Shown piece by piece: positions 1-10,931 of a stretch of DNA of 64,000 nt. The notes beneath the pieces are model-generated. The model worked only from the letters and a program-made list of their open reading frames with translations, searched no databases and was not told the origin of the DNA. The number at the start of each line of letters is the position of its first letter. The stretch's first letter is position 1. This stretch comes from Streptomyces himastatinicus ATCC 53653 (lineage in GTDB: Bacteria > Actinomycetota > Actinomycetes > Streptomycetales > Streptomycetaceae): NCBI RefSeq assembly GCF_000158915.1, contig NZ_GG657754.1, positions 4,673,779 through 4,737,778 of the forward strand, given 5' to 3'. Made by a program: the position numbers and the translations under genes.

Positions 1-1651
1 AGCGGACGAAGACGCCCGCTTGGCCTGCCAGGTCGAGGAAGTACTGCGGTGCCACGCCCAGCACCACCGTGACCGCTACGCCGATGGCGATGGCCGAGGA
101 GGTCAGGGGGCTGGGGACGGCCACCGACGGGCCGTCCGTGCGGGGTTCGCTGAAGAACATCAGCACGATGACCCGGATGTAGAAGAAGGCCGCGATCGCC
201 GACGAGATCACACCGATCACGACCAGCGCACCCGCGCCCCCGTCCGCCGCCGCCTTGAAGACGGCGAACTTCCCCGCGAACCCACTGGTCAGCGGGATTC
301 CGGCGAAGGCCAGCAGGAAGACCGCGAAGACGGCGGCCACCAGGGGCGAACGGCGGCCGAGACCGGCCCACTTCGAGAGGTGGGTGGCCTCGCCGCCCGC
401 GTCGCGCACCAGGGTGACCACGGCGAAGGCGCCGAGGGTCACGAAGGAGTACGCGGCGAGGTAGAAGAGGACGGAGGAGATGCCCTCGGGGGTCGTGGCG
501 ATGACACCGGCGAGGATGAACCCGGCATGGGCGATGGAGGAGTAGGCCAGCAGCCGCTTCACATCGGTCTGGGTGACGGCGACGATCGCGCCGCCCAGCA
601 TGGTGACGATGGCGACGCCCCACATCACCGGCCGCCAGTCCCAGCGCAGCCCCGGCAGGACGACGTACAGCAGCCGCAGCAGCGCACCGAAGGCCGCCAC
701 CTTGGTGGCCGCGGCCATGAAGCCGGTGACCGGGGTGGGGGCGCCCTGGTAGACGTCCGGCGTCCACATGTGGAACGGGACGGCGCCGATCTTGAACAGC
801 AGGCCCATCAGCACCAGCGCCCCGCCGAGGAGCAGCAGCGCGTCGTTGCCCATGGTCCCGGCGAGCGCCGGGGTGACGTTGCGGACCTGGCCGTCGACGA
901 CATCGGCGATACCGGCGTACGCGACGGTGCCCGCGTACCCGTACAGCAGGGCGATCCCGAAGAGCAGGAACGCCGAGGAGAAGGCGCCGAGCAGGAAGTA
1001 CTTGACGGCGGACTCCTGGGAGAGCATCCGGTGGCGCCGGGCGAGCGCACACAGGACGTACAGCGGGAGGGAGAAGACCTCCAGCGCGACGAAGAGGGTC
1101 AGCAGATCGTTCGCGGCGGGGAAGACGAGCATGCCGCCCACCGCGAAGAGGACCAGCGGAAAGACCTCGGTGGTGGTGAACCCGGCCTTGACCGCGGCCT
1201 TTTCACCCTCGCCGCCGGGCACGGCGGCGGCCTGGGCCGCGAAGTTGTCGACGCGGTTGCCGTGGACGACCGGGTCGAGCCGCCGCTCGGCGAAGGTGAA
1301 CACCGAGACCAGCGCGACCAGGAGAATGGTGCCCTGGAGGAAGAGCGCGGGCCCGTCGACGGCGATGGCACCCATGGCCGCGACATGGGCCTTCCCGGTG
1401 CCGTAGTCGCTCGCGGCGAGACCGATGACGGCCGCGAAGGCCGCGGCGAGGGAGACGACGGAGACGAACAGCTGCGCGGCGTAACGCTGGGCGCGCGGCA
1501 GGAACGCCTCGACCAGTACGCCGATGATCGCGGCGCCGAGCACGATCAGGGTGGGCGCCAGCTGCCCGTACTCGATGTGCGGCGCGGGGATCTTGTCGGG
1601 CGCCGCCGCCGCTGTCGTCCACAGGCTGTGGACAGTGGCCGCGTGGGTCAC
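1..1651 (-). CDS. nuoN: NADH-quinone oxidoreductase subunit N (partial at left edge)
   Basis: Membrane-arm, antiporter-like proton-pumping subunit of complex I. Reading the minus strand from a GTG at 1651 gives about 550 hydrophobic residues with many membrane segments, typical of NuoN. It contains the family-like stretch TDVKRLLAYSSIAHAGF and a lysine-bearing helix (LLFKIGAVPFHMWTPD). The GTG overlaps the nuoM stop as GTGA (1648-1651), so translational coupling is likely. The frame is still open at base 2, so the final residue or residues and the stop lie beyond the window. It is the last nuo gene in transcription order. Confidence 0.95.
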   Translation of the reverse strand, partial: MTHAATVHSLWTTAAAAPDKIPAPHIEYGQLAPTLIVLGAAIIGVLVEAFLPRAQRYAAQLFVSVVSLAAAFAAVIGLAASDYGTGKAHVAAMGAIAVDGPALFLQGTILLVALVSVFTFAERRLDPVVHGNRVDNFAAQAAAVPGGEGEKAAVKAGFTTTEVFPLVLFAVGGMLVFPAANDLLTLFVALEVFSLPLYVLCALARRHRMLSQESAVKYFLLGAFSSAFLLFGIALLYGYAGTVAYAGIADVVDGQVRNVTPALAGTMGNDALLLLGGALVLMGLLFKIGAVPFHMWTPDVYQGAPTPVTGFMAAATKVAAFGALLRLLYVVLPGLRWDWRPVMWGVAIVTMLGGAIVAVTQTDVKRLLAYSSIAHAGFILAGVIATTPEGISSVLFYLAAYSFVTLGAFAVVTLVRDAGGEATHLSKWAGLGRRSPLVAAVFAVFLLAFAGIPLTSGFAGKFAVFKAAADGGAGALVVIGVISSAIAAFFYIRVIVLMFFSEPRTDGPSVAVPSPLTSSAIAIGVAVTVVLGVAPQYFLDLAGQAGVFVR

Positions 1652-3312
1652 TTGGCACCTCCGGAAGCACCGTCGTGGGAAGCACCCTCGGGCTTGGGGC
1701 TGTAGTGGAACCAGCCCGCGTCAGTGACGGGGTGATCGGGCTTGGGATCCTTCTCGTCCACCACGGACAGCGTGTGGTCGACGGCCGGGTTGACGATCGC
1801 CGTCAGCGGCTTGGGATAGACGCCGAGGAAGAGCAGCAGCGCGATCAGCGGCGCGACGACGAGCAGTTCGCGCGGCCGCAGATCGGGCATGGACCGCACC
1901 TCCTCCTTCACCGGGCCGGTCATCGTGCGCTGGTAGAGGATCAGGACGTACAGCGCGGCGAGCACGATGCCGAGGGTGGCGATCACTCCGGCCACCGGAT
2001 AGCGGGCGAACGCGCCGACGAGCACCAGGAACTCGCTGATGAAGGGCGCGAGCCCGGGCAGCGAGAGGGTGGCCAGACCGCCGATCAGGAAGGTGCCGGC
2101 GAGCACCGGGGCGACCTTCTGCACGCCGCCGTAGTCGGCGATGAGCCGCGAGCCGCGCCGGGTGATGAGGAACCCGGCCACCAGCATCAGCGCGGCGGTC
2201 GAGATGCCGTGGTTGACCATGTAGAGGGTGGCGCCGCCCTGGCCCTGGGTGGTCATGGCGAAGATGCCGAGGATGATGAAGCCGAAGTGGGAGATCGAGG
2301 CGTAGGCGATCAGCCGCTTGATGTCCCGCTGGCCGATGGCCAGCAGCGCTCCGTAGATGATGCTGATGAGCGCGAGGACCAGGATCACCGGGGTGGCCCA
2401 CTTGCTGGCCTCGGGGAAGAGCTGGAGGCAGAAGCGGAGCATCGCGAAGGTGCCGACCTTGTCGACGACCGCGGTGATCAGCACGGCGACCGGGGAGGTC
2501 GACTCGCCCATCGCGTTGGGCAGCCAGGTGTGCAGCGGCCACAGCGGCGCCTTCACCGCGAAGGCGAAGAAGAAGCCGAGGAACAGCAGCCGTTCGGTGC
2601 TCGCCGCCATGTCGAGCTGTCCGCTCGCCCGGGCGTCCACGATCTGCTGGAGCGAGAAGGTGCCGGTGCCCAGGTCGTCGGCGGTGACCGCGTAGAGACC
2701 GACCACCGCGGCCAGCATGATCAGCCCGCCCGCCAGGTTGTACAGCAGGAACTTCACCGCGGCGTAGGAGCGCTGGGTCGCCGTCTCCTCCTCGGACCGC
2801 TCCCCGGCCCGGTCCCCGAAGCCGCCGATGAGGAAGTACATCGGGATGAGCATGGCTTCGAAGAAGATGTAGAAGACGAAGACGTCGGTGGCCTCGAAGG
2901 AGATCACCACCATCGCCTCGACCAGCAGGATCAGCGCGAAGAAGCCCTGGGTGGGCCGCCAGCGGCGGTTGGGCCGGGCGCCTTCCAGGGGATCGGCGTC
3001 ATGCCAGCCCGCCAGGATGATGAAGGGGATGAGCACGGCGGTGAGCGCGATCAGGGCGACCGCGATGCCGTCCACGCCCAGTTCGTAGCGGACCCCGAAG
3101 TCCTTGATCCAGGCGTGGGATTCGGTGAGCTGGAAGCGGCCGCCGTCCGGGTCGAAGCGGACCAGGATGACCGCGGCGAGGGCGAGGGTGACCAGGGAGA
3201 AGGCCAGCGCCACCCACTTGGCGGCGGCCCGCCGGGCGGCGGGCACCGCGGCGGTGGCGACCGCGCCGAGCGCGGGCACCGCGGCCGTGGCCGTGAGCAG
3301 GGGAAATGACAT
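1648..3312 (-). CDS. nuoM: NADH-quinone oxidoreductase subunit M
   Basis: 554-residue antiporter-like membrane subunit of complex I, carrying one proton channel of the membrane arm. The protein is hydrophobic throughout. It has the family core with a conserved Glu in VFYIFFEAMLIPMYFL, the lysine helix FAVKAPLWPLHTWLPNAM, and IKRLIAYASISHFGF. Length fits NuoM. The ATG start MSFPLLTA lies 3 bases after the nuoL stop, and the 3' end overlaps nuoN by 4 bases. It sits in the conserved L-M-N order. Confidence 0.97.
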   Translation of the reverse strand: MSFPLLTATAAVPALGAVATAAVPAARRAAAKWVALAFSLVTLALAAVILVRFDPDGGRFQLTESHAWIKDFGVRYELGVDGIAVALIALTAVLIPFIILAGWHDADPLEGARPNRRWRPTQGFFALILLVEAMVVISFEATDVFVFYIFFEAMLIPMYFLIGGFGDRAGERSEEETATQRSYAAVKFLLYNLAGGLIMLAAVVGLYAVTADDLGTGTFSLQQIVDARASGQLDMAASTERLLFLGFFFAFAVKAPLWPLHTWLPNAMGESTSPVAVLITAVVDKVGTFAMLRFCLQLFPEASKWATPVILVLALISIIYGALLAIGQRDIKRLIAYASISHFGFIILGIFAMTTQGQGGATLYMVNHGISTAALMLVAGFLITRRGSRLIADYGGVQKVAPVLAGTFLIGGLATLSLPGLAPFISEFLVLVGAFARYPVAGVIATLGIVLAALYVLILYQRTMTGPVKEEVRSMPDLRPRELLVVAPLIALLLFLGVYPKPLTAIVNPAVDHTLSVVDEKDPKPDHPVTDAGWFHYSPKPEGASHDGASGGAK

Positions 3313-3315
3313 GAC

Positions 3316-5256
3316 TCAGACCGCCCTCATCAGCAGGGTCGCGGCGATGAGCACCGCCGTACCGCCGAACATCGAGACCGCGTACGTACGGGCGTAGCCG
3401 TTCTGGAGCTTGCGCAATCGGCCGGAGAGTCCGCCGACTCCGGCAGCGGTGCCGTTGACCACGCCGTCGACCAGCTTGTGGTCGACGTAGACCAGACCGC
3501 GGGTGAGGTAGCGGCCGGGCTGGACGAGCGCGACGTGGTTGAAGTCGTCCTGGAGCAGGTCGCGGCGGGCGGCCCGGGTGAGCAGGGAGCCGCGCGGCGC
3601 GGTGCGCGGCACGGGCTTGCGCCCGTACTGCGCCCAGGCGAGGGCGACGCCGATGGCCAGGACGACCATCGTCCCCGCGGTGACCGTCGCGGCGCTGAGC
3701 GGGGAGTGGCCGTGGCTGTGTCCTGTGACCGGCTCCAGCCACTTCAGGAACGCGTCGTTCAGGCTGAACAGACCGCCCGCGAAGACCGATCCGAAGGCCA
3801 GGACGACCATGGGGATCGTCATGGACTTCGGCGACTCGTGCGGATGCGGCATCTCGCCGGGGCGAACCTCGATACCGGGCTCGACGCTGGGCGCCTTGTC
3901 CGGGTCGGGCGCGGGCTCCCACCGCTTCTCGCCGAAGAACGTCATCAGCATCACGCGCGTCATGTAGTACGCGGTGATGGCCGCGCCCAGCAGGGCCGCG
4001 CCGCCGAGGATCCAGCCCTCGGTGCCGCCCTTGGCGAAGGCCGCCTCGATGATCTTGTCCTTGGACCAGAAGCCGGAGAGCCCCGGGAAGCCGATGATGG
4101 CGAGGTAGCCGAGCCCGAAGGTGACGAAGGTGACCGGCATGTACTTCCGCAGGCCGCCGTACTTGCGCATGTCGACCTCGTCGTTCATGCCGTGCATGAC
4201 CGAACCGGCGCCGAGGAAGAGCCCCGCCTTGAAGAAGCCGTGGGTGACCAGGTGCATGATCGCGAAGACATAGCCGACCGGGCCGAGCCCGGCGGCCAGG
4301 ATCATGTAGCCGATCTGCGACATCGTCGACCCGGCCAGGGCCTTCTTGATGTCGTCCTTCGCGCAACCGACGATCGCACCGAAGAGGAGCGTGACCGCGC
4401 CGACCGCGACCACCGCGGCCTGTGCGTCGGGCGCCGCGTTGAAGATCGCGCCGGAGCGGGTGATCAGGTAGACGCCCGCGGTCACCATGGTCGCCGCGTG
4501 GATCAGGGCCGAGACCGGGGTCGGGCCCTCCATCGCGTCACCGAGCCAGGACTGGAGCGGCACCTGGGCCGACTTGCCGCACGCGGCGAGCAGCAGCATC
4601 AGCCCGATGGCGGTGAGCTTGCCCTCGCTCGCGTCCTCCGCGTTCGCCAGCACGGGGGCGAAGGCGAAGGTCCCGAAGGTCGTGAACATCAGCATGATCG
4701 CGATGGACAGGCCCATGTCGCCGACGCGGTTGACGATGAACGCCTTCTTCGCCGCCGTCGCCGCGCTCGGCTTGTGCTGCCAGAAGCCGATGAGCAGGTA
4801 CGAGGCGAGGCCGACGCCCTCCCAGCCGACGTACAGCAGCAGGTAGTTGTCGGCGAGGACGAGCAGCAGCATGGCCGCGAGGAAGAGATTGAGATAGCCG
4901 AAGAAGCGGCGGCGCCGCTCGTCGTGCTCCATGTAGCCGATCGAGTAGATGTGGATCAGCGTGCCCACACCCGAGATCAGCAGCACGAAGGTCATCGACA
5001 GCTGGTCGAGCTGGAAGGCGACGTCCGCGCGGAAGCCGCCCACCGGAATCCAGCTGAAGACCTGGCTGTGCAGGGCGCGGTCGTGCTCGCCCCGGCCGAG
5101 CATGTCGGCGAAGAGCACGGCGCCGATCACGAAGGAGGCGCCCGCGAGCACCGTGCCGAGGTAGTGGCCCGTGCGGTCCAGCCGCCGGCCCCCGCACAGC
5201 AGCACGGCAGCGCCGAGCAGCGGGGCCGCGACGAGCAATCCGATGAGGTTCTCCAC
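3316..5256 (-). CDS. nuoL: NADH-quinone oxidoreductase subunit L
   Basis: 646-residue distal antiporter-like subunit of complex I, with the long C-terminal lateral helix typical of NuoL. Visible signatures are [46 protein letters not shown] and [14 protein letters not shown], all diagnostic of NuoL rather than NuoM/N. A hydrophilic segment rich in Pro, Glu and His lies around residues 440-480, before the last helices. The start MENLIGLL is 16 bases after the nuoK stop. Confidence 0.97.
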   Translation of the reverse strand: MENLIGLLVAAPLLGAAVLLCGGRRLDRTGHYLGTVLAGASFVIGAVLFADMLGRGEHDRALHSQVFSWIPVGGFRADVAFQLDQLSMTFVLLISGVGTLIHIYSIGYMEHDERRRRFFGYLNLFLAAMLLLVLADNYLLLYVGWEGVGLASYLLIGFWQHKPSAATAAKKAFIVNRVGDMGLSIAIMLMFTTFGTFAFAPVLANAEDASEGKLTAIGLMLLLAACGKSAQVPLQSWLGDAMEGPTPVSALIHAATMVTAGVYLITRSGAIFNAAPDAQAAVVAVGAVTLLFGAIVGCAKDDIKKALAGSTMSQIGYMILAAGLGPVGYVFAIMHLVTHGFFKAGLFLGAGSVMHGMNDEVDMRKYGGLRKYMPVTFVTFGLGYLAIIGFPGLSGFWSKDKIIEAAFAKGGTEGWILGGAALLGAAITAYYMTRVMLMTFFGEKRWEPAPDPDKAPSVEPGIEVRPGEMPHPHESPKSMTIPMVVLAFGSVFAGGLFSLNDAFLKWLEPVTGHSHGHSPLSAATVTAGTMVVLAIGVALAWAQYGRKPVPRTAPRGSLLTRAARRDLLQDDFNHVALVQPGRYLTRGLVYVDHKLVDGVVNGTAAGVGGLSGRLRKLQNGYARTYAVSMFGGTAVLIAATLLMRAV

Positions 5257-5272
5257 TTGAACGCGACCCCTT

Positions 5273-5572
5273 CTAGAGCTTCATCAGGCTGGCGTCGTCG
5301 ACCGAGGCCGAATGGCGGGAGCGGAAGACGGTCACGATGATCGCGAGGCCGACCACGACCTCCGCCGCCGCGACGACCATCGTGAAGAACGCGATGATCT
5401 GGCCGTCGAGGTTGCCGTGCAGCCGGGAGAAGGTGACGAACGCCAGGTTGCACGCGTTCAGCATCAGCTCGACGCACATGAAGAGGACGATCGCGTTCCG
5501 CCGGATCACGACCCCGGCCGCACCAATGGTGAACAACAGGGCGGCCAGGTAGAGGTAGTTGACCGGATTCAC
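5273..5572 (-). CDS. nuoK: NADH-quinone oxidoreductase subunit K
   Basis: 99-residue, three-helix membrane subunit of complex I that helps link quinone reduction to proton pumping. It shows the family glutamate helix ([18 protein letters not shown]) and a second conserved Glu in [16 protein letters not shown]. The length is that of the family. The ATG overlaps the nuoJ stop by 4 bases (5569-5572). Confidence 0.96.
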   Translation of the reverse strand: MNPVNYLYLAALLFTIGAAGVVIRRNAIVLFMCVELMLNACNLAFVTFSRLHGNLDGQIIAFFTMVVAAAEVVVGLAIIVTVFRSRHSASVDDASLMKL

Positions 5573-6456
5573 TTGGCGGCTCCCTTGCGGTGCTCGGCGT
5601 CCTCGGAAGCGCCCGCGGCGCCCTCGGCACCCTCGGCCTCGGTGCCCTCCGGCTTCCGCCGCCCGAGCCAGCGCTCCGAGCGCTGCTCCAGCGCCGCCAG
5701 CTCCGCCAGCGCCTCACCGGAGACGTCCCGGACCTGGCCGCGGCCGCGCAGCGTCGCGTTGACGCTCAGCTCGGACGTCGTGCCGTCGGGCAGCAGACCG
5801 GGGATGTCCACCGCGTTGTGCCGGGCGTAGACACCCGGGGCGGGCAGCGGCGGGACGTGCTTGCCGGTGCGCACGCGCTCCTCGGACTGCTCGCGCTGGC
5901 TGCGCGCGCGCTCGGTGCGCTCGCGGTGGGTCAGCACCATCGCGCCGACCGCCGCGGTGATCAGCAGCGCGCCGGTGATCTCGAAGGCGAAGACGTACTT
6001 GGTGAAGACCAGGGCCGCCAGGCCCTCCACATTGCCGCCGGAGTTGGCCTGCCCCAGCCCGTCGAAGGTCTTCAGCGAGGCGTTCCCGATTCCGGCGCAC
6101 AGCAGGATGCCGAAGCCGAGCCCGCACAGGGCGGCGAGCCAGCGCTGCCCCTTCAGGGTCTCCTTCAGCGAATCGGCCGCGGTGACGCCGACCAGCATCA
6201 CGACGAAGAGGAAGAGCATCATGATCGCGCCGGTGTAGACGACGATCTGGACGACGCCCAGGAAGTACGCCCCGTTGGCGAGGTAGAAGACCGCCAGGAC
6301 GATCATGGTGCCCGCCAGGCTGAGGGCGCTGTGCACGGCCTTGCGCATCAGGATCGTGCACAGCGCGCCGATCACGGCGACCGTGCCGAGCACCCAGAAC
6401 TGAACGGCCTCACCGGTGGAGGTGGTGGAGGCCGCCGCGGCCAGTGCGCCGCTCAT
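5569..6456 (-). CDS. nuoJ: NADH-quinone oxidoreductase subunit J
   Basis: Complex I membrane subunit next to the quinone-coupling path. Residues 20-190 hold about five membrane helices, with the conserved [15 protein letters not shown] helix. From about residue 195 there is a charged, repetitive C-terminal extension (many Arg, Glu and Ala), so 295 residues is well above the roughly 180-200 of enterobacterial NuoJ. I believe such extensions are common in actinobacterial NuoJ. It overlaps nuoK and nuoI by 4 bases each. Confidence 0.95.
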   Translation of the reverse strand: MSGALAAAASTTSTGEAVQFWVLGTVAVIGALCTILMRKAVHSALSLAGTMIVLAVFYLANGAYFLGVVQIVVYTGAIMMLFLFVVMLVGVTAADSLKETLKGQRWLAALCGLGFGILLCAGIGNASLKTFDGLGQANSGGNVEGLAALVFTKYVFAFEITGALLITAAVGAMVLTHRERTERARSQREQSEERVRTGKHVPPLPAPGVYARHNAVDIPGLLPDGTTSELSVNATLRGRGQVRDVSGEALAELAALEQRSERWLGRRKPEGTEAEGAEGAAGASEDAEHRKGAAK

Positions 6457-7079
6457 GCCTCCACCTCCTCTTCGGCCTGCTCGCCGTCCTTTTCCGAAGA
6501 CCCTGAAGACCCTGCCGGCTCGGGCGTTTCGCCCTTGCTGACCGCGACCTGACGGGTGGTCCCGGGCGCGGCCTCGGTCACCAGCCCGCGGTAGTAGTCC
6601 TGCTCGTCCGTCCCCGGATAGATGGCGTGCGGGGAGTCGACCATGCCGTCCTCGAGGCCCGCGAGCAGCTCTTCCTTGGTGTAGATGAGCGATTCGCGGG
6701 TGCGGTCGGCCAGCTCGTACTCATTGGTCATGGTCAGCGCCCGGGTGGGGCACGCCTCGACGCACAGGCCGCACAGGATGCAGCGCAGATAGTTGATCTG
6801 GTAGACGCGGCCGTAGCGCTCACCCGGCGAGTAGCGCTCCTCCTCGGTGTTGTCCGCGCCCTCCACGTAGATCGCGTCCGCCGGGCAGGCCCAGGCGCAC
6901 AGCTCGCATCCGATGCACTTCTCCAGCCCGTCCGGATGCCGGTTGAGCTGGTGACGTCCGTGGAAGCGGGGCGCGGTGGGCTTCTTCTCCTCGGGGTACT
7001 GCTCGGTCAGCCGCTTCTTGAACATGGCCTTGAAGGTCACGCCGAAGCCGGCCACCGGGTTCTGGAAGTCAGACACCAT
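6453..7079 (-). CDS. nuoI: NADH-quinone oxidoreductase subunit I (8Fe ferredoxin)
   Basis: Peripheral-arm subunit carrying clusters N6a and N6b, passing electrons toward NuoB. Two CxxCxxCxxxCP motifs are visible: C55, C58, C61, C65 and C100, C103, C106, C110. The ATG at 7079 (208 residues) was preferred over the longer frame start at 7124, because residues from [20 protein letters not shown] match the usual NuoI N terminus. A purine-rich AAAGGAGG lies just upstream, but only 3 bases before the ATG, so the GTG one codon later is equally possible. The last 60 residues are a Glu/Ser-rich tail. Confidence 0.95.
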   Translation of the reverse strand: MVSDFQNPVAGFGVTFKAMFKKRLTEQYPEEKKPTAPRFHGRHQLNRHPDGLEKCIGCELCAWACPADAIYVEGADNTEEERYSPGERYGRVYQINYLRCILCGLCVEACPTRALTMTNEYELADRTRESLIYTKEELLAGLEDGMVDSPHAIYPGTDEQDYYRGLVTEAAPGTTRQVAVSKGETPEPAGSSGSSEKDGEQAEEEVEA

Positions 7080-8439
7080 CGGCCTCCTTTCCGTCACTGA
7101 CAGTGTCGGGGCCACCACTGACAATCAGCTCCCGTTCCTGTCGGGAGCGCCGTCGCGGTACGGGCGGCAGGGACTGGCCGGGCAGCGGCGGCACCGGGAA
7201 TCCGCCCGCCATCGGGTCGAAGGCGGGCTCGGGGCCCTCCTCCACCGCCGGTCCGGCCTCGCCCTTCGCAGCCGCCCCGCGGTCGCGGAAGATGTCGACG
7301 ACGAAGGACAGCAGCAGCAGCGCGATCACCGCGCCGCCGACGTACAGCACGATCGACTGGTTGTCGTAGTTCTCGTTGCGCAGCGCCCGCACGGTGGCGA
7401 CCAGCATCAGCCAGACCATCGAGATCGGGATGAGGACCTTCCAGCCCAGCTTCATGAACTGGTCGTAGCGCACCCGGGGCAGCGAGGCGCGGATCCAGAT
7501 GAAGACGAACAGCGACGAGACGACCTTGCCGACGAACCACAGCAGCGGCCACCAGCCGTGGTTGGCGCCCTCCCAGAAGGTGCTGATCGGCCAGGGAGCC
7601 CGCCAGCCGCCCAGGAAGAGGGTCACGGCGACCATCGAGACGGTGACCATGTTGACGTACTCGGCGAGCATGAACAGCGCGAACTTGATCGACGAGTACT
7701 CGGTGTTGAAGCCGCCCACCAGGTCGCCCTCGGACTCCGGCATGTCGAACGGCGCCCGGTTGGTCTCCCCGACCATCGCCACGATGTAGATGAGGAACGA
7801 GACCGGGAGCAGCACCACGTACCAGCGGTCCTGCTGGGAGGCGACGATCTGCGAGGTCGACATCGACCCGGAGTAGAGGAACACCGCCGCGAAGGACAGG
7901 CCCATCGCGATCTCGTAGCTGATCATCTGGGCGCAGGAGCGCAAGCCGCCGAGGAGCGGATACGTCGACCCGGACGACCAGCCCGCCAGCACGATGCCGT
8001 AGATGCCGACCGAGGCGGTGGCGAGGATATAGAGGACGGCGATCGGCAGATCGGTCAGCTGCATCGCGGTGCGGTGCCCGAAGACCGACACCTCGCCGCC
8101 GGACGGGCCGAACGGGATCACCGCGACCGCCATGAAGGCCGGGATGGCCGCGACGATCGGCGCCAGGACGTAGACCAGCTTGTCGGCGCCCTTGACGACC
8201 ACGTCCTCCTTGAGCATCAGCTTCACGCCGTCCGCGAGGGACTGGAGCATGCCCCAGGGGCCGTGCCGGTTCGGGCCGATGCGCAGCTGCATCCAGCCCA
8301 TCACCTTGCGCTCCATGACGATGGAGATCAGCACCGTCAGCATCAGGAACGCGAAGCAGAAGACGGCCTTGATCAGGATCAGCCACCACGGGTCGCGGCC
8401 GAACATCGACAGGTCTTCTGCGGCCAGATACCTCATCAT
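7069..8439 (-). CDS. nuoH: NADH-quinone oxidoreductase subunit H
   Basis: 456-residue membrane subunit forming much of the quinone-access chamber. It contains [22 protein letters not shown], split here as the family signature [11 protein letters not shown], and the loop [20 protein letters not shown], a hallmark of NuoH. After eight to nine helices there is an 80-residue hydrophilic tail rich in Pro and Gly. The ATG overlaps the nuoG stop by 4 bases. Its 3' end overlaps the chosen nuoI start by 11 bases. Confidence 0.97.
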   Translation of the reverse strand: MMRYLAAEDLSMFGRDPWWLILIKAVFCFAFLMLTVLISIVMERKVMGWMQLRIGPNRHGPWGMLQSLADGVKLMLKEDVVVKGADKLVYVLAPIVAAIPAFMAVAVIPFGPSGGEVSVFGHRTAMQLTDLPIAVLYILATASVGIYGIVLAGWSSGSTYPLLGGLRSCAQMISYEIAMGLSFAAVFLYSGSMSTSQIVASQQDRWYVVLLPVSFLIYIVAMVGETNRAPFDMPESEGDLVGGFNTEYSSIKFALFMLAEYVNMVTVSMVAVTLFLGGWRAPWPISTFWEGANHGWWPLLWFVGKVVSSLFVFIWIRASLPRVRYDQFMKLGWKVLIPISMVWLMLVATVRALRNENYDNQSIVLYVGGAVIALLLLSFVVDIFRDRGAAAKGEAGPAVEEGPEPAFDPMAGGFPVPPLPGQSLPPVPRRRSRQERELIVSGGPDTVSDGKEADGV

Positions 8440-10931
8440 GCGGTCACCTCCGGCTCGGTCGCGGAAGCGGTGATCGTGACGACGTCACCGGGGCGGGCCC
8501 CCAGATCGCGCTGCGCACCGCCGCCCGTGGAGGCCAGCGGCAGCCAGACGACCCGGTCGGGCATCGGGGTCACGCACAGGGGCAGCTGGACGGATCCGGC
8601 CGGGCCGGTGACGCGGAGCGTCTGGCCGTCGGCCACCCCCGCCTCCTCGGCGGTCGCCGCCGAGAGCCGGGCCACGGCGGCGTGCCGGGTCGCCGCCAGC
8701 GCCGGATCGCCCTCCTGGAGCCGTCCCTGGTCGAGCAGCAGCCGGTGACCTGCGAGCACGGCCTCGCCCTCGGCGGGCCGGGGCAGCGGGCCCCCGGTCT
8801 CCAGCGGGGCGGTGGCGCGCAGCCCCTGCCAGGTGCCGAGCCGGGTCAGCTCGGTACGGGCGGCCGCCAGGTCCGGCAGGCCCAGGTCCGTATCGAGGGC
8901 GTCGGCCAGCATGTGCAGCACCCGGGCGTCCGGGAGAGTGTGACGGCGGGTCATCTGGTCCGGTTTGAGCGCGGCCTCGAACGGCCGGGCCCGGCCCTCC
9001 CAGTTGAGGAACGTGCCGGACTTCTCGGCCGCCGCCGCGACCGGAAGCACCACGTCCGCCCGCTCGGTGACCTCCGAGGGCCGCTGCTCCAGGCTGACCA
9101 CGAACTCCGCCGCGTCCAGGGCGGCCACGGCCCGTGCCGGATCGGGCAGATCCGCCACCTCGACCCCGCCGACCAGCAGCGCGCCGAGCCCGCCGCTCGC
9201 CGCGGCCTCCACGATCTGGCCGGTGTCGCGGCCCACCTGATGCGGCAGATCGGTGATCCCCCACACCGCGGCGGTCTCCTCGCGGGCCCGCGGATCGTGC
9301 GCCGGACGGCCGCCGGGCAGCAGCCCGGGCAGTGCGCCCGCCTCGATCGCGCCGCGCTCGCCCGCCCGGCGCGGGATCCACGCGAGCGTGGCGCCGGTGG
9401 CGGCCGCGGCCCGTACGGCGGCGGTCAGTCCGCCCGCCACCGACGCCAGCCGCTCGCCGACGACGATGACCGCGCCCTCCTGGCGCAGTGCTTCGGCGGC
9501 CCGCTCACCGTCCTCGTCCAGCCCCGTGCGTCCCGCGATCGCGTCCAGCCACTCGGTCTCGGTGCCGGGCGCGGCCGGCAGCAGGGTGCCGCCCGCCTTC
9601 GTCAGGCCCCGGGTGGCGTGGGTGGCGAGCGAGAAAGTGCGCTGGCCGTGCTTGCGGTGCGCCTTGCGCAGCCGCAGGAAGACGCCGGGAGCCTCCTCCT
9701 CGGCCTCGAACCCGGCCAGCAGCACCGCGGGCGCCTTCTCCAGCGCGGCGTACGTCAGACCGCTGCCGTCCAGGTCACGGCCGCGGCCCGCGATGTGGGC
9801 GGCCAGGAAGTCGGCCTCCTCGTCGCTGTGCACCCGGGCCCGGAAGTCGATGTCGTTGGTCTCCAGGACGGTCCGCGCGAACTTGGCGTACGCGTACGCG
9901 TCCTCGACAGTCAGCCGGCCGCCGGTCAGCACCCCGGTGCGGCCGCGCGCCGCGGTCAGCCCCTCGGCCGCCGCCGCCAGGGCCTCGGGCCAGCCCGCCG
10001 GTTCCAGCTTCCCCGACTCGCGGTTGCGCACCAGCGGGGTGGAGAGCCGGTCGGGGAGCTGGGCGTAGCGGAAGCCGAAGCGCCCCTTGTCGCAGATCCA
10101 CTCCTCGTTGACCTCGGGATCGTCCGCGGCGAGCCGCCGCATCACCTTGCCGCGCCGGTGGTCGGTGCGGGTCGCGCAGCCGCCCGCGCAGTGCTCGCAC
10201 ACGCTCGGCGAGGAGACCAGGTCGAAGGGGCGGGAGCGGAACCGGTACGCGGCGGAGGTGAGCGCGCCCACCGGGCAGATCTGGATGGTGTTGCCGGAGA
10301 AGTACGACTCGAACGGGTCGCCCTCCCCCGTGCCCACCTGCTGGAGCGCGCCGCGCTCCAGCAGCTCGATCATCGGGTCGCCCGCGATCTGGTTGGAGAA
10401 GCGGGTGCAGCGCGCGCACAGCACACAGCGCTCGCGGTCCAGCAGCACCTGGGCCGAGACCGGGACGGGCTTTTCGAACGTCCGCTTCTGGCCCTCGAAG
10501 CGGCTGTCGGCCTGTCCGGCGCTCATCGCCTGGTTCTGGAGCGGGCATTCACCGCCCTTGTCGCAGACCGGGCAGTCCAGCGGATGGTTGATCAGCAGCA
10601 GCTCCATCACCCCGCGCTGCGCCTTCTCGGCGACCGGCGAGGTGAGCTGGGTCTTCACGACCATGCCGTCGGTGCAGGTGATGGTGCAGGAGGCCATCGG
10701 CTTGCGCTGGCCCTCCACCTCGACGATGCACTGGCGGCAGGCGCCCGCGGGGTCGAGCAGCGGATGGTCGCAGAAGCGCGGGATCTCGATCCCGAGAAGT
10801 TCGGCGGCGCGGATGACCAGCGTCCCCTTCGGGACGGAGATCTCGATCCCGTCGATGGTGACGGAGACCAGATCCTCTCGCGGCACCGCCGCCTCCCCGC
10901 CTCCCGAGGGTGCGTTGGTGGTCACGGTCAT
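8436..10931 (-). CDS. nuoG: NADH-quinone oxidoreductase subunit G
   Basis: 831-residue iron-sulfur subunit of the NADH module. The first 220 residues hold the ferredoxin-like Cys sets (C54, C65, C68, then [14 protein letters not shown] and [11 protein letters not shown]) and a further VCEHCAGGC set. The rest is a molybdopterin-oxidoreductase-like domain, structural in complex I. The open frame runs upstream to 11219, but those residues are out-of-frame nuoF. The ATG at 10931 ([11 protein letters not shown]) overlaps the nuoF stop as ATGA and is the real start. The middle and C-terminal part is Ala/Gly-rich and diverged, as in other actinobacteria. Confidence 0.95.
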   Translation of the reverse strand: MTVTTNAPSGGGEAAVPREDLVSVTIDGIEISVPKGTLVIRAAELLGIEIPRFCDHPLLDPAGACRQCIVEVEGQRKPMASCTITCTDGMVVKTQLTSPVAEKAQRGVMELLLINHPLDCPVCDKGGECPLQNQAMSAGQADSRFEGQKRTFEKPVPVSAQVLLDRERCVLCARCTRFSNQIAGDPMIELLERGALQQVGTGEGDPFESYFSGNTIQICPVGALTSAAYRFRSRPFDLVSSPSVCEHCAGGCATRTDHRRGKVMRRLAADDPEVNEEWICDKGRFGFRYAQLPDRLSTPLVRNRESGKLEPAGWPEALAAAAEGLTAARGRTGVLTGGRLTVEDAYAYAKFARTVLETNDIDFRARVHSDEEADFLAAHIAGRGRDLDGSGLTYAALEKAPAVLLAGFEAEEEAPGVFLRLRKAHRKHGQRTFSLATHATRGLTKAGGTLLPAAPGTETEWLDAIAGRTGLDEDGERAAEALRQEGAVIVVGERLASVAGGLTAAVRAAAATGATLAWIPRRAGERGAIEAGALPGLLPGGRPAHDPRAREETAAVWGITDLPHQVGRDTGQIVEAAASGGLGALLVGGVEVADLPDPARAVAALDAAEFVVSLEQRPSEVTERADVVLPVAAAAEKSGTFLNWEGRARPFEAALKPDQMTRRHTLPDARVLHMLADALDTDLGLPDLAAARTELTRLGTWQGLRATAPLETGGPLPRPAEGEAVLAGHRLLLDQGRLQEGDPALAATRHAAVARLSAATAEEAGVADGQTLRVTGPAGSVQLPLCVTPMPDRVVWLPLASTGGGAQRDLGARPGDVVTITASATEPEVTA

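Noticed and set aside
1611..1637. Pair of inverted DnaA-box-like sequences at the nuoN start
   Set aside because: They lie in nuoN codons for a plausible N terminus (VHSLWT) and form only a short palindrome; chance is enough.
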